A stretch of 64,000 bases of DNA from Plutella xylostella (GCF_932276165.1 NC_064005.1:9486001-9550000), one strand, 5' to 3'. Counted from the first letter of the stretch, positions 22,976 to 36,621 are shown. The notes: a model not told the origin generated them from the letters alone. Numbers and translations are program-made.

Positions 22976-24567
22976 AAGTGCATTGTACTCATTAAAATAC
23001 GGCCACCTGTACATCATCATGTGATATCAACTACGTATGCATAACACATTGCACAGTGGGTAAAAATGCTTATTACACAAAACCAACTAAACACTTTCTA
23101 TAAATCATGTAAAGAATGCTTTTAACAGCCTCCCTATCAATCAGACCTCTAAGATTGCGGCCATTACCCCGAAGCGCACAAAAAACCCAGCAATAATCTT
23201 CCCGAAACAAAAGAGCAACCCAAATCTTCGTACATATTCGTAACGGCACCCAGGTGACCGATGACCGAGTGAGTGAACGAATGATTAAATGAATGAATGG
23301 GTGGGGAAGGCTAATGGCGACGGAAGACTCCCCTAGATAAAACAAAATGCCAAGACATTATAGCTGGCTACTGATTAATCTTGGACCCTTTCTTGTTTCG
23401 TTTGTGCTTTTCTTTTTGTAGTGTGTGGTGGGATAGTGGGCTTTTTAGTAAATGGGTTCGGGGCCCATGCATTGTGAGAGTAACTTGTGATGCCTTTTAA
23501 TATAATAGTCGGTCATATTTTTCGTTTGCGGCGCATTGTTCCAGGGTAGACATTATTTGGCAAAAGCTAAATGACGGAGGCAGTTCTAGCGTGATGCTGA
23601 ACAGTAAAAAAAATAATTAAGGAATTATTGAAAATTTTATACCCTAAAATTTTATCCTAAACAAGGCTGCTGAGAAAACTTCAAGAAACATCATCTTCTA
23701 CCTATAAAAACAAACATAATTAAATTAGGAGTTCCGATGCCACAAATCAATACATTTTGCACACATTCATAAGTTATTAACATTATAACACCCGTCTTTT
23801 GCATTCAAGGCTAAAAATACCAAATGAGAGAGAGCAAATTTGCCATTACCAAAGTTCGCCGGTTTACAAGAGTCGCCGGGCAGTAAACAGGATAGTTTAC
23901 CTCTCTCACCTCGCTACACAATATCGCACATAGTTGATGGCGGCTGTAGCAACTTTGAGAGCAGCCGTTATGAGGCTGTGTCTGGGCTGGCCGGAGAAAG
24001 TTCCTGCAACTTTGATGAGGATTTTACATGGTGCATGCACCGGCCGTATCGGCAGTGTTTAGTATAACAACGCATAGCAGGTATGGCTATTCGATAAAAT
24101 CAGGTCAAAATGCTGACATACATTTTTATGAACCTGTAAAAAATATTTCTACCTATGCCCATGCCACGTTATATGCCAATACGAGAAATCTACTACCTAC
24201 CTAGAAGTTGAATAAAAATGAAATAATAACTACTTATCACTTTTTCGACATTTTTATTTTATTAAATTAATGATTCCAGTAAAAAATACGCCACGTAACA
24301 GTCGTAATACGATGAATATTTAGTAAAAATCCAATCAAATTCCACTCTCATCTAGGCCAAATAACTTCGGGCGAAACCCAAAGTTGCAAATAGTTTTCCG
24401 ATAACTGTTGGAGACTGTTAACCATCGGTTAGTCGCCGGGGACCGACTAATTTGTCTCTTACTCTGTATGAAGCGGCGACTTTCCCGCGAGTTGCTAAGT
24501 GAGTTATGTGTTTGGTCGTCAGCCGCCGTGTTTGTGTGCGTCGATGCCGTCAGGGACTTGCGCAAAT
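22976..24567. other. No gene seen
   Basis: Short frames only. A moderately CpG-rich patch at 24420-24560 is interrupted on its 3' side by the LINE that follows. Confidence 0.5.
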
Positions 24568-26786
24568 ATTGTTAAATTGAAAGCTTTTTGGACATTTCTT
24601 GGTCATCTAAATAAATACTTTTTAAAATTTAAAAACTATGGTAATAAATCGGATTTTAATTCATACTGTATATTACGAAGTAGAGCTAAAATGTTGGAAA
24701 CCGAATGTTACGACGCTTATATCACCCGAGTTGAGGAGTCAATCAAACTCAACCCAAAAACATTCTGGTCATTCGCAAAATCCAAAGCCAAAACTAACTC
24801 CTTGCCCAGTTGTATGACCTTTGAAGGCAACATAACTTCATCGGGTGATGAAATTTGTAAATTATTCTCGGATTACTTTTATTCCACTTTTCTAGAGCCT
24901 GATAAACTAAATCCATCTGATTCTCCTGGTGAAGTTGAGAACCTCTACCATGATTGTCATATATCCTCAATTCAACTAGATCAATCAATTATACATAACC
25001 ATCTCAAAAGACTTGATACCTGTAAGTCCGCCGGTCCTGATAAAATCCCTCCTATTTACTTGGTAAAGTGTGCTGAACAACTTTCGTTTCCCATATACCT
25101 CCTCTTTGAAAAGTCACTTAAAGAGGGCAAGGTTCCAGATATTTGGAAAGCAGCTTTTGTGTCACCTATCCATAAAAAGGGGCCAAAAAACGATGTAAAA
25201 AACTATCGACCTATTTCCAAGCTTTGCATAATAGCAAAAGTTTTTGAAAAAATTGTACAACGTGACCTTAATGTGGCGCTTAAGACGGTTTTTAAATCTA
25301 CTCAGCACGGGTTTCTAAGGGGTAGGTCTACGGTTACAAATCTCTTGCTGTATAATGAGTTACTTACGGAAACAATGGACCAAGGTTACCAGGCTGACGT
25401 CGTATACACAGATTATAGCAAGGCGTTTGATCGTATTGACCACTCGCTCTTGCTGATCAAGCTCTTCAAGGCGGGAATTCGTGGCAATCTCTTCAGATGG
25501 TTTTCGTCTTATGTCAGTAACCGCACCCAGGCTGTCGTGGCCAGTAACTTTCAGTCTGACTGGGTTAAAATACCAAGTGGCGTGCCACAAGGCTCTATAT
25601 TAGGGCCTTTGCTATTTTTATTGTTTATTTCCGACATTGATTTGTGCTTTAGTAACTCTAGTATTTACATATTTGCAGACGATATGAAAATTGTTAAACC
25701 TATTATTAATGAAAATGATATGATATTATTACAAAATGACTTAAATAACCTAGATAAATACTGTAACGACAATAAATTAGATTTAAATCCATCAAAATGT
25801 TCTACCATCACCTTCACTAGAAAAAGACAACCTACTTTAACTACTTACTTCTTAAAAGGTCATGCTATCGGAAGAGACAGTAAAATCAAAGACCTTGGTG
25901 TAATCCATGACTCGAAGCTGTTGTTTGATGCCCACATTGATGCGATTACGGCTAAAGCAAGCAAGGCTCTTGGATTTATAATGCGGCTTTCAACTAACTT
26001 CAAACAGGCAAAAACCTTTAAAATCTTGTACTGCACCTATGTCAGAAATAACTTAGAGTATGCATCACAGGTGTGGAACCCTAGATATACGGTATACATT
26101 GATCGCATCGAGCGTATACAAAAAAGGTTCATGAGGTACTTAAGTTATCGTGTTAGGTATCCCTTACAAAACTATAAGGAAGGTTGCCGCCAGTTTCACA
26201 TTCTACCATTAATAAACAGGCGTGAAATTTGTGATTTATTATTCCTCCTAAGAATTGCCACCAGCCAAATTGATTGTCCTCAATTATTGGAAAAATTAAA
26301 ATTTTATGTTCCGAATCGTTCCCGTCGCTTCAATCCGATTTTTAGTAACATCACGGTGTCTACCAATTACCGACAGAATTCGTATCTATGGCGGGCTTGC
26401 AACAACTTTAACCACGTATCGATTAATTTGGACATTGATATATTTAATACAAGCATTAATAAGGCGAGAAATATTCTAAGTAGTACCTTTTTTGATGTCT
26501 AAGAGTTAATGTATTATATATTTCACAGTGTAATTGTTATTAAACATCTTTGTAGCTTTACATATATACAGTTTAGAACGTTTGATTAGGCGTAGATATT
26601 ATGTTTATGTACCTACTTTAGTTTGCTACTTTGTATTAGCGTAAATATTATTAAGTTATTTCTATCAGTGGAAACTTGTAAATGGCCTTTTACTGCTCAT
26701 TCTATTGTTATACTTTCAAATTGTGCTGTAAGTTTTCCTAAAATAAAATAAATAAAAAAAAAAAATAAATAAAAAAAAAAAAAAAT
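24568..26786 (+). mobile_element. 5'-truncated Jockey/CR1-group LINE
   Basis: Contains an open RT frame, a 3' UTR of about 250 bp and an A-rich tail with AAATAAAATAAATAAAA (about 26739-26786). The endonuclease is missing, so the copy is 5' truncated. The 5' border is estimated from where the protein similarity begins. No target duplication was recognised. Confidence 0.8.
24577..26502 (+). pseudogene. LINE reverse transcriptase without endonuclease
   Basis: The open frame encodes the linker and reverse transcriptase of a LINE ORF2. Motifs in order: SAGPDKIPPIYLVK, NYRPISKLCIIAKVFEKIV, HGFLRGRSTVTNLL, YTDYSKAFDRIDH, GVPQGSILGPLLFLLFI and the catalytic FADDMK box, then the C-terminal LEYASQVWNP region. 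All RT blocks are intact and no stop occurs over about 640 codons, which suggests a fairly recent insertion. The endonuclease that would precede it is absent because of 5' truncation, so it cannot transpose itself. Residues before about 24577 in the same frame are probably flanking DNA read through by chance. Confidence 0.85.
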
Positions 26787-27492
26787 CTAGCAGAGGGTCT
26801 AAAGCCGTGGACTGTACGTTCCAGGTAGGTACTCGTACATACATACGCGTAGCTACAGGTACCGACGTACCGGGAACGCACAGTCTGTAAATGGCTTAAT
26901 ATCTTTCGCACTGAAATCTTATTAAACTCTCTATAAAGTAACTTAGGGAGTTAGATATATTCCCTTTTCACTAACCTCTAATAGTACCTTTATATCCACA
27001 GCCCTTCCCAAGTGCTCCCGACAGTCATATACATCGCACTTCGCTTCCGAGTGTGAAATTGGAGCAGCGCTTCCTTGCAATCCCCGAGAGCGTACTTTAA
27101 AAAGATATCAACTTCGCCCGAGCTAATGAAACTAGCAATACTTGGAAGCTTGTTTATGCAACGATCCCCCATTCATATCTTATCTGTGTCACATTACAAT
27201 TTCAGGTTCCCGCTACAGAGGTCCGATAACACTATTACTGGAATCTCCTGTAAGACTTGGCCGCTGCTCGCTTGCAATTTGCTCACTTATTTGCATTTTA
27301 ACCCACCCTGAAGACGTTTAATAAGCGTCGTCGGAAACTTAGTGAGACACCCTGTAATCTTAGTTCAGGAGTGGTTGGGGCTGGATAAGAGCGGAGTGAA
27401 CTGGATAGAACCAGTTTGCAGCGGTGCCGACTGGAACTGCGGTGTTAATTCTCTTAATAATATCCACTATTCGAGTATGCTGGTCGGTATTA
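26787..27492. other. No gene seen
   Basis: No supported feature; short frames only. Confidence 0.55.
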
Positions 27493-27692
27493 TTAGTAAA
27501 GTAAAGTAAAGTATTGTTTATTTGCATGAATATAGGTGTTACATAAGATGTTACAAAATGTCAATAAATTAAAAAAAAAATCACTATATTCTACCATGCA
27601 GGCATGCAAATATTATTATCTAATTACAATTTTGTCACTATCAGTATAAAATTAAAATCATCAAATATTATTAATTGTATATTACATTATTT

Positions 27693-30585
27693 CTAGTCAA
27701 AATTGTCGTCTAGGAACTCTTGCAAACTATAGTAGCATTTGCCTATTAGTAATTTCCTTAATGTTAGTTTGTACAAATGTGTATTATCTATATTTCTAAT
27801 GCATTTAGGTAGCTTATTATATATTTTCGGAGCCATACCAAATATGCTCTTGCTAAATAGGGTGGTTGAGCGGACCGGAGCACACAATTTAGTGTCTCTT
27901 TTACTTTTAAGTTTATTGAAGAGGTTTAAATTAGACCTAACGAATACGGCAGTTTCAAAGATATAAAGTGATGGTAGGGTCAACACATTATATTTTTTAA
28001 AGTGTGGCACACAGCTGTCGGTTTGCTTCAGTTTACATATTGCCCTTATGCAACGTTTCTGCGCTTTAAATGCCATCTCTTTGTGAGTCGAGTTTCCCCA
28101 GAATATTATGCCATATCTTAGTGTAGAGGCCACAAATATAGTATATCATGCATACTGCTAATAGGGCAGATAGACTGGCTATTTTAGCAAGCATGTATAG
28201 AGCATAGGAAAACTGACTAACTTTTTTGCAAATTTGTTCGATCTGTGGCTTCCATGTTAAATGAGCGTCAATGTTTAGTCCTAAGAATTTTGTTTCATTT
28301 ACTTCGTTATTTTTTTCATCATTGTATTGAATGTCAAGTTTCTTATGTATTTTACTGTAATTGTTGGTAAATGTCATAATATGTGTTTTACTAAGATTGA
28401 TAACAAGATTATTATGTTCAAGCCAATCGATAATAGTTCTTAGAGAGTTATTTATTTCAGTTTCATAGTTGTTTGGGTTTTGACATTCAGCAATCAAGGT
28501 GCTGTCATCCGCAAATAGGACCATAGGATGTGACACTGATTTAGGCAGATCATTTATATAAATGAGGAACAGTAATGGCCCTAATACACTACCTTGCGGT
28601 ACACCATATTGCACTGTTCTAGGTTGCGAAGAATAATGAATTTCTGTTTTAGTATTATGACATATTTTTGAGACCTGCGTTAGTTGTTGTCTGTTGTTTA
28701 GATAGCTTTTAATGAGTTCATGTGCATTACCTCGGATGCCATACCTATGAAGCTTTTTCAGTAGTATATTGTGGTCAACAAAGTCGAATGCTTTGGTCAT
28801 ATCCATATACATGGCCGTCACTGGGATTTTCTTGTCTAAATTCGTTACTACTTTTACCAGAAAATCATATATAGCTAGGTCAATTGTCATATTTTGTCTA
28901 AAGCCCTTTTGTTCTTCAGTAAATAAATTCTTTTTCTCAAAGTATTGGTTTAGGTTCCTATAAATTACTTTTTCAAAAACTTTTGAGAGTATAGGTATCA
29001 ACGCAACTGGTCTATAGAAATTCATGTTTTTCCGATCACTCTTCTTAAATACTGGCTTAATAATAGAAATTTTAAGCTTTTCTGGGAATATCCCCTTCTC
29101 GATAGAAAGGTTTATAAGATAACTTAAAACAGGTGATATGACTTCTGCTACATATTTTAATACCTTCGTGCAAATTTTGTCATGACCAGTGCTATTAGTA
29201 TTTTTTAAGTTCTTTATTATTAAATACACTTCATAAGGGGTGATAGGATTCAAGAACAAAGAATTAGGATTAAAAGTGATTCCTACTGGGTTAATTTGAT
29301 TACTTTTCTTACATTGTTGATTTACCTGATCAATGTAAAAATCATTGAAGGCTTGTGCAATCTCTTGTGGATCAGTAATAAGGTGTTCGTCAATTTTAAT
29401 TTGTTCAATGTAATTTTTATGGGTATTGTTATTATTATTTTTCGTGTTATCATTTATTATTTTCCATGTAGCTTTAGATTTGTTTTTTGATGTTTTTATA
29501 TTGTAATCATTTTGTGATTTTTTAGTCATAGTAATAATTTTTTTAAGTCTTTTAGTGTAATTTTTAAAATTTTGTTTGTTTTCTTGACTGGGTGACTGTC
29601 TATATTGCCATAGTAACTGTCTCTTTCTTTTAGTGCATAGTTTTATGCCCTTTGAGATCCATTGTGGTCGCCTATGGCTCGATATTTTTACTCTTATAGT
29701 CGGAAAACACAAATCATACAACATTTTAAATAAGTCATAAAACTCATTGAATGCAGCATTGACGTCATTGCTACTGTATATCTCACTAAAACTGAGCCTT
29801 GATAAGTGTTCCTTAAACTTATTCAGGTTATCAATATTGTAATCTTGTTTTTGAGAATACCAATAATTAAGGACAGAGTAGTTTCTGACGGGGCACCTCA
29901 GTATCTGCCCAGTATGATCCGAGAGTGCCAGTTCTACAACTTCACTCTTGCACCCCCTAATATTGTGTGCGAAGTTGTCCAAGCAAGTACCGCTGCTAAT
30001 ACGTGTGGGAGTATTGAAAGTTAGTTTTAAGTTGTAGCTCATTAAAAGATCTTCAAAGTCATTTGAAAATCTATTACTTTTTAGTCGGTCTATGTTAAAA
30101 TCTCCACATATAATAGTTTGCCTTTTGCCGTAGCAGAGTTTCCTTAGTAGTTTGTCTAAATTTTTAAAGAAAATGTCATAAGTCTTAATGTCATATTTTG
30201 CTTTTCTGTATACACAAATTATATTTATGTTGTGTTCAGGGAGGGTAATGCCACAACATTCAATTGCATTTATAACATTACAATCGTATAAATCAATAAC
30301 CTTGAACTTATGTCCATTTCTGACAAGAATAGCAGCTCCTCCACTTCGTGTATGCCTAACAGAATATGTTGCCAATTCGTAATTTATTACATTTAAAGAG
30401 TAAACATCAGATTCTATCATATTATGTTCCGTGATTCCTATTATGTCAATTACAGATCCTTTATTACTTAGCTTCTTTAAATTTACAGTTAACAAGTCTG
30501 CTTTACTAATAAGTCCGTCAATATTTTGATGAAAGATATTTACATGCTTATTCACGAAAAAAGTCTTTCCGAATACAATTTTCAT
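27693..30585 (-). pseudogene. LINE ORF2 with one frameshift
   Basis: The main frame (30585 down to about 28140) has a complete endonuclease: HQNIDGL, GITEHNM, CVYRKA, CGDFNIDRL and LSDHTGQ. It continues into a reverse transcriptase with FYRPVALIPILSKVFEKV, GFRQNMTID, DMTKAFDFVDH, GVPQGSVLGPLLFLIYINDLP and the catalytic FADD. Near 28135-28150 the reading shifts frame, and the C-terminal 146 codons (GIIFWGNS, SIFGMAPKIYNKLP) continue to 27693. The ATG at 30583-30585 follows a TAG two codons upstream and overlaps the end of ORF1, so it is the natural start. A single lesion separates this copy from an intact ORF2. Confidence 0.87.
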
Positions 30586-30715
30586 TTGCTACATCATTGA
30601 GAGAAACATTAGATACATTATTATTGTCATTCATTTCTGTCTGAACAGTATTACAAGTAAAATCTGTTTGAGTGAACTTGTCCTCGCTCTTCCTACAATC
30701 ATGGATCTGTTCACA
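30548..30715 (-). pseudogene. C-terminal remnant of the LINE ORF1
   Basis: An open frame in a different phase from ORF2 ends at TAA 30548-30550 and overlaps the ORF2 start codon by about 38 nt. It is Asn/Asp-rich without a recognised domain. Its position and overlap indicate the ORF1 tail, cut off by 5' truncation. Confidence 0.45.
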
Positions 30716-30730
30716 TCTGTATATTCATAG

Positions 30731-31580
30731 GTTAGATAGACCAATTTTGGGTCTAGTACTCCTATGAAAGTTAAAGTGAAAGTTAAAGTCTTATCAATCA
30801 CCAATCAATAAATTAGTAATAAAAGCTAAGCTATTGCTACCAACAAGAGTCTGTTTAGTTATAGTGTCTATAGGAGTTTCTAAGCATGTTTATTTATTTT
30901 AATTACCGTATCCCGTATCTTTAATCAGACTTTCTGCAGGTAACATTAATGTCCCTAATCCAAAATCGTCATTAAACTCAGCGTCCAGCAAATTAAAGAA
31001 AAGGAAATCAGCTAGATATATAAGTGGAGTGGAGTTAATAAGTCTTTTCTGTAATTAAAACGGGGAAGTTTGGAATCCCAGAGGTCGGGACGATTGTGAG
31101 TGTCGCGAGCCGCGGCGCTCGGGGGTTACTCTATACTGACGAAAAACGAACGGGCGAGAGCTGTCGTGTAATCGGCAACGAGATAGAGTCGTGATCAGCG
31201 GTGGTCCGAAACTAAACATAATATAAGAATATAAAAATAAAAAGTGGTATTATGTCCTCCATCAAACTTTATTGCAAACACATAATTAATTATACATAGA
31301 TACTTAATGAATACAAAAACTCAAAAATCACATTACTCAAATTTAATATTCAGGCAAATACCTCATGGTATGTTTCAATATATCCTCATAATTTTCCATC
31401 TCCATTAAAATACTTATTCAAGTTAAAGCCAAGTGCAAGTGCTATTACAGCTCAACACAATTCTGCATTTCCCGCAACTCAGTGTTCCCGGCGGCCGCTA
31501 GATGGCGTTGGGTGTGTGAGTTTCTCCAACGAAAGTTGCTCCAACTTGTTATTGCGTCGGCGTGATGGATATCTAAGAAC
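30731..31580. other. No gene; half copy of an inverted-repeat element
   Basis: GGGGGTTACTCTAT at 31121-31134 and an inverted ACGAGATAGAGTCGTGAT near 31178-31195 resemble parts of the small element at 31581-31670. The remainder shows nothing I can name. Confidence 0.4.
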
Positions 31581-31670
31581 GGGGGGTCACTCTATACGAC
31601 GAAAAATAAAGTTTCGAATCACGACTTTGTCTCGTTGTATTAAACGTGCCGTTAGATAGAGTAACCCTCC
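31581..31670. repeat. Small MITE-like inverted-repeat element
   Basis: GGGGGGTCACTCTATA at 31581-31596 faces TAGATAGAGTAACCCTCC at 31653-31670, giving imperfect inverted ends around a 56-bp core. Related words recur at 31121-31195, which suggests a dispersed family. Target duplication not identified. Confidence 0.45.
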
Positions 31671-34233
31671 TGAAACGAGATGTTCGTGAACTCTCATTCC
31701 TAACGTGTTTGACGCTGTGAAGTTCCATGTTAGGTAAGTATATTAAAAAGTCTTGTTGTTAGGAATCTTATTGTGATAAATGACCAAAATATTTAGTTTC
31801 GAGAATTTTCCGAAAGTCGTCACACAAAATGTATAGAGAAGAGTGGCGACGACCTAGAAATTGTTTTGGCTAAAGTCTTAATTCTTATTTTTCAAGTGTT
31901 TAAATTTAATCGAGAAAGATAAGAAACATGTAACTTCACCCATCAGAATTCAAGAGGTTACAGTCAACCTCTTTTGCGTAAGACCAACTTTACACCAACT
32001 TTGATTTCGCGACTGAACAGCGCATTTTGAGCTCAAAAATGGTGCCAACTATATCAGTTTAACCATTTAGAAGTCTTGACTGTGACTCGACTTCGGTCTA
32101 CAAGTCTCTCCGGAGGCGCTAACTCGCTTATGGCAACCCAACTTACCAACTCACCCCATCCACGCCAAAATGGAGTTTATCACCAAGTAAAAGGGTTTAA
32201 GCCAGCAGTAAAGAAGTTTTGGTTAGAGGTCTTTAGGAAGTGAGGGACAGACGGACCAACATTTCGCGCTAAACGAGTTTTCGCCGAAAGAAAATTGTAC
32301 ATAATTTCGTTTGCTTTTAATTCAACTGCGTCGCACCGGAATAGGAGATTTATAATTTAAACGGGACGTAAGATAAGAAAAACGTGCAATAGGAATTCCT
32401 GAAGAATACCTGACTGATGGTTCAGCTGATAGACCTGAGAGCGGTAGCCTGTAGCTGGATGACTTAATTTCAAAAATGCTTATGTTTTATATTATAGTAT
32501 CTGCATGCCTATCGAGGTATTATAGCCTAGAGCCAATTCCAATAACCGTTCACCATGTACCATCCAGTTTTATTTAGAGAAATATCCGTTGTGTTGTATA
32601 TAGTGTAAACATAATATATATAGCCTAAACGTTATAAGCAAAAAAGTATTCATGTTTTTTTAAATCGATTAGCTATTTCTGTGTTTATTTACCTGAACCA
32701 CAATCACCAATCTCAAACAATATAACCACTGGAATGCGGCCACGTAGCTCCAGTAATAGGTACGACGCGCGGGGTTAATACACAAAACGCTATCTGTATG
32801 GTAATTCGAGCGTGTACTAATACCCGAATACATGAAGACATTATCCGCTTCGGAAAACAACGTAATTGTATCATCGCCGCACCAAGTCGAAGGGAATCTC
32901 ACTTTATATTGTTATTATTATTATAAATGTGAGAGATTGCGAGCTTCGCTGTTGGCGAAATCATATAGCGGCTAAGCGGATTTGGATGAAATTTGGCACA
33001 CGTTCATGGAGTAGAACTCACTGGGTAATAGGTACCTAGGTATTATGTAAAGAAGTAACTTGACCACAAAAATACTATTATAATCCGAGCCCATTTGAGG
33101 GTAAAATGACGCATTACGGATTTTGCAAAAGGTCCTCAATTAAAGAATTTTTTCTGTTTATAAATATCAATAGTATCCAAATATTCGTACTCTCTTTCAT
33201 ATCCGAAGTGTACAAAGATTATTCCTTATTGGCATTGAACGATGTTCAAAAATACAACTTGGAAATCAGAGCGAAATCAAAACGTCCCACCGTGGCCCAA
33301 CAGCAACAGAATAGCCCGAACTGCCAATATCGATGTCATTTGTCATACGATTCGCGCGAGTTAAAAGCCGCCTTATGGCCCTCGTAATACGGACACAAAA
33401 CGGCACTAGTGGCCAGTTAAAACTGCGACACATTCGCACGGTCGTCGCTCTGCTTTGGTTCCCAATTGCGTTTTGTCTCTTAATATTTTTTGCCGTTTCC
33501 ATTTTCGAATAGTTTTTAGATTGAAAAATTCTCTGTCCAGCCAGTCCGGCGGTGGAACAATATAAAATGACAGATCATATCTGTTTTGGATGTCAGATGA
33601 ATAAAAATTGTTAGCTGGCCGCTTGTGTCCGAGTGGGATTTATCTTGTTGACCCAACAAATCTGTAAGCTTCAGTAGGGATAGAATCATTATAGATTTGT
33701 TATTACATTAGACATTTGACAAACAGGCAGTACTTAGTATCTGGATGTGGGAAGGCCGAAGACACAGGGATGCCACGCATCTTGACAGAGGCCTTTGAAA
33801 CCTAAATTCCGGTCCTGAACTTTATTCCCCTAATACTAGCTAGAGGTGGAAGTCTCGAGGACCTCACTTATATAACCACAGTTACACAAGATAGGTACAT
33901 GATCTAAAAACATTGTGAAATGGAATGGACCAAAAATATGTAATACGTCTATCTAGCCCTACCCTCAATGATTGCCCTCCAAAACAAACCATGATAGCAA
34001 AACACACGCGGCTCTTTTAAATTTCGAACACCAACCAAGCAACGGCTTTTGAAGTGAGGTCCGCCATTTTGGTTAGTGTTTTTTCTTTTTCCCGCCACGC
34101 GACGCACTGGCTGCAATTGACTGTTTGTCAAACGATGCACTTTTGTTGCACTAAAAAAATGGCGTTCTATTTGCGGCCGGCGGCGCGTCGGAGTTCATTG
34201 GGGTATGCGGTGCTTATTCAATCTTATTCATTA
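31671..34233. other. 2.5 kb without a supported gene
   Basis: At 32912-33010 the words TTATAAATGTGAGAG and CGGATTTGGATGAAATTTGGC suggest a decayed relative of the Helitron-like or LINE 5' repeats. Everything else lacks motifs. Confidence 0.45.
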
Positions 34234-34384
34234 CTAGCTGTGCCCGCGCGCTTCGCTTCGCCTTAAAAAGTTTTCCCGTGGGAATTCCGGGATAAAAAGT
34301 AGCCTATGTTCTTTCCCAGGGTCTATAACGTATGTATACCAAATTTCATTCAAATCCGTTCAGTAGTTTTGACGTGAAAGAGTA

Positions 34385-34455
<71 letters not shown>

Positions 34456-34477
34456 CAGTTACTTTCGCATTTATACA
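34234..34477 (-). mobile_element. Helitron-like non-autonomous repeat, minus strand
   Basis: Its 3' end (CTAG, 34234-34237) is on the left with GCGAAGCGAAGCGCGCGGG-like sequence next to it in reverse. The body matches the copies at 17905 and 58466, including the word CAAATCCGTTCAGTAGTTTT. It contains an expanded (CAGA)n array. The 5' end runs into a (TA)n tract that was the target of element A. Confidence 0.72.
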
Positions 34478-34510
34478 TATATATATATATATATAATATA
34501 TATATATATA
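34386..34510. repeat. (CAGA)n then (TA)n microsatellites
   Basis: About 17 CAGA units at 34386-34453 followed by a (TA)n tract at 34478-34510. The TA tract abuts the outer LTR retrotransposon and gives its TATA flank. Confidence 0.9.
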
Positions 34511-34925
34511 TGACGGGGAGGGGTCGTCCCGCCGGGCATCTCGTCTGGCGGTGGATTCATCAGGCGGGCGGAAATAATAGGCTCTTCGTGTAGTTCGTAT
34601 CTTAATTGTTTAGAATACAATCAACACTTAATGTAACAATGCAAGATCGCGATGATGCAGACGGATTACTTTTAGAAACGCGGCAAGTTCGATACAGCAC
34701 ACTGTTTCCCGTGTCACGTCCAACTCGTCCAAGCTCCCAATCCAGAATGGTGGCGGCATGGCCCCTTTACTTTTTAAACGTCACGTGACCTCTTACTTTT
34801 TAAAATGTTGCCAGGGCTGTATCGACCTTACCCAAGGAAAATCCCTTGACGTTTCTGATTCGATTACGACGCGTTTACACGCTCAATCAACATCGATGCG
34901 GCGTTTGTCTGCCAACGCTGCGACA
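34511..34925 (-). repeat. Element A 3' LTR
   Basis: 415 bp, identical by eye to 57875-58289. The complement begins TGTCGCAG and ends CCCCGTCA. It contains CGTCACGTGACC, an E-box/CRE-like palindrome that could act in the LTR promoter. Confidence 0.92.
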
Positions 34926-35703
34926 CGGCCATCATGACATCTCACACGTCCTCGTGTGAGTTATCTGGAAAGAAAGAAAAACAACCGCAGTTACTGAATT
35001 TTACTCGGCCAGTCCTGACCTAGTAAGGGAAGAAAGCAGTGGGCTCATGAACTCTGCATTCATCACACTGATGAACTATGAAGCTTTAACTTGAACAGTA
35101 TCAGACAAAAAGTCATTAAATCTCAAAATTGGATATCAAAGTTCAATTAGTTACACGTTTCAAAAGGAAATTTTCAAAACAGCTTAAACCCATTGATGGA
35201 ACAGCAATAACGTTAAAAATAATCGAAGAATGTATACACAGCTTAAATTAATCATAATCTCATCCAAGACAACCTCTCTCTGGCGTCTGATAGTGACTCA
35301 AGACAACCTCTATCCGGCGTCAGTCTACTACCACTTCATCTAGTGGTATCAGACAAAACAAATCAATACCTACTCGAAAGTTAATCCACTATCTTTAACT
35401 CTGTACTAAACAAAAACACGGATCAGGATCTGATTACCAATGGTTCTTGCTCACTTGTCCGGCAACCTCATACTCATCACGAATGCACACCTCCATCCGG
35501 TGTCATTCCAGTGCCATTAAACAATTGAGCAAGACACACCACAGAAACACACAATTCAATCGATTGCTTCATCATTACTTAGCATAAAAAAGATCGTTAT
35601 AAAAAAATAGGGAATCAACTTTCGAACATTTACCTAATGAGGTCATGGACGCATGTTCATAACCCTAATGACCTTAGCTACAAAAAAACAATCTAAAAGT
35701 CTC
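34926..35703 (-). other. Element A 3' internal region, left part
   Basis: Non-coding sequence between the 3' LTR and the inserted TIR element. A short hairpin word pair (CTCACACG / CGTGTGAG) lies near 34945-34965. No clear polypurine tract adjoins the LTR. Confidence 0.5.
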
Positions 35704-36621
35704 TCTCTGTCTCGACTGTAGCAATTAACAATGTCGTAACTGACTTTTGGCCATTTTTCAGTTTATTGCACTAGAAGGTCATAATATCAATAAGGAAGGT
35801 GTTAGGAAAGTTTCAGCTCTTAATTATGAATATTTCCCGATTTTTCTTGTGGAAAAAAGTCGGATCTGTTCATGGCGACCGCTTAACACTGTCGGTAAGT
35901 ATGTCGCGACACTGTTCCCGGGGCGGGCGAGCGGGGCGACCGGTCGTATCTACCACTTCCCGCCATGTTAGCGGGAGGAGCCCAAGTTGCGTTATACAAT
36001 TTTATTATGTGGTCTTTAAGATCAATTAATTTATAAAAATAATGAAACTATAATGTCTTGCTCTAAATAATGGTAGTCTTAGTGTATCAAGGAACTGGTA
36101 AAGATCTCAAGACAATGTATGACAGAATTTGAAGATTTGTGTACAAACATGTTCCATTAAAACGGATACAATTAAACAAATATATATTTTTATAGCATCT
36201 CACATTAACATGCTTGCTTAATACAATGTATTTTTTTTTAACAATTAATATTTTATTAAATTTTCGTATGGAAGTTGTATAAACAGTACTGAACAGGTAA
36301 CATTGTAGCAAACGGCACATCCAACAGTATTAACTGCGCATTATTTTAATTTTGAGTCGGATGTACCACATCCCACATTGTTACTTGCTTGCGTTTCAAG
36401 TACTACTGTTGTATATGCTATTACCGACTTTATTATTTGTTCTTCTTTTCCTTGTGATTGTCGGATATGGAAGAACCGACCTTGTTATTTGTACATAATG
36501 TTAAACTATTGAGTTGGATGTGGTACAATGTACCATTATTTTCTGTTAACGTTGTAAAATCTCGACCGGCTCTCTATAAAAGTTAGAGCCCAGCCTCACT
36601 AGAACCTCATTGACCGCGTTA

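Larger units (their letters stand above)
27493..30730 (-). mobile_element. CR1/Jockey-group LINE, minus strand
   Basis: Read on the minus strand: a fragment of ORF1, ORF2 with endonuclease and reverse transcriptase, a 3' UTR and a (CTTTA)n-type tail, seen on the plus strand as AGTAAAGTAAAGTAAAGT at about 27497-27514. It is truncated inside ORF1 near 30.7 kb; the exact 5' border and any target duplication are unclear. Confidence 0.82.

Noticed and set aside
34606..34788. 60-codon frame found twice (also 57970-58152) as a conserved gene
   Set aside because: Both copies lie in the identical LTRs of element A; duplication explains the conservation.
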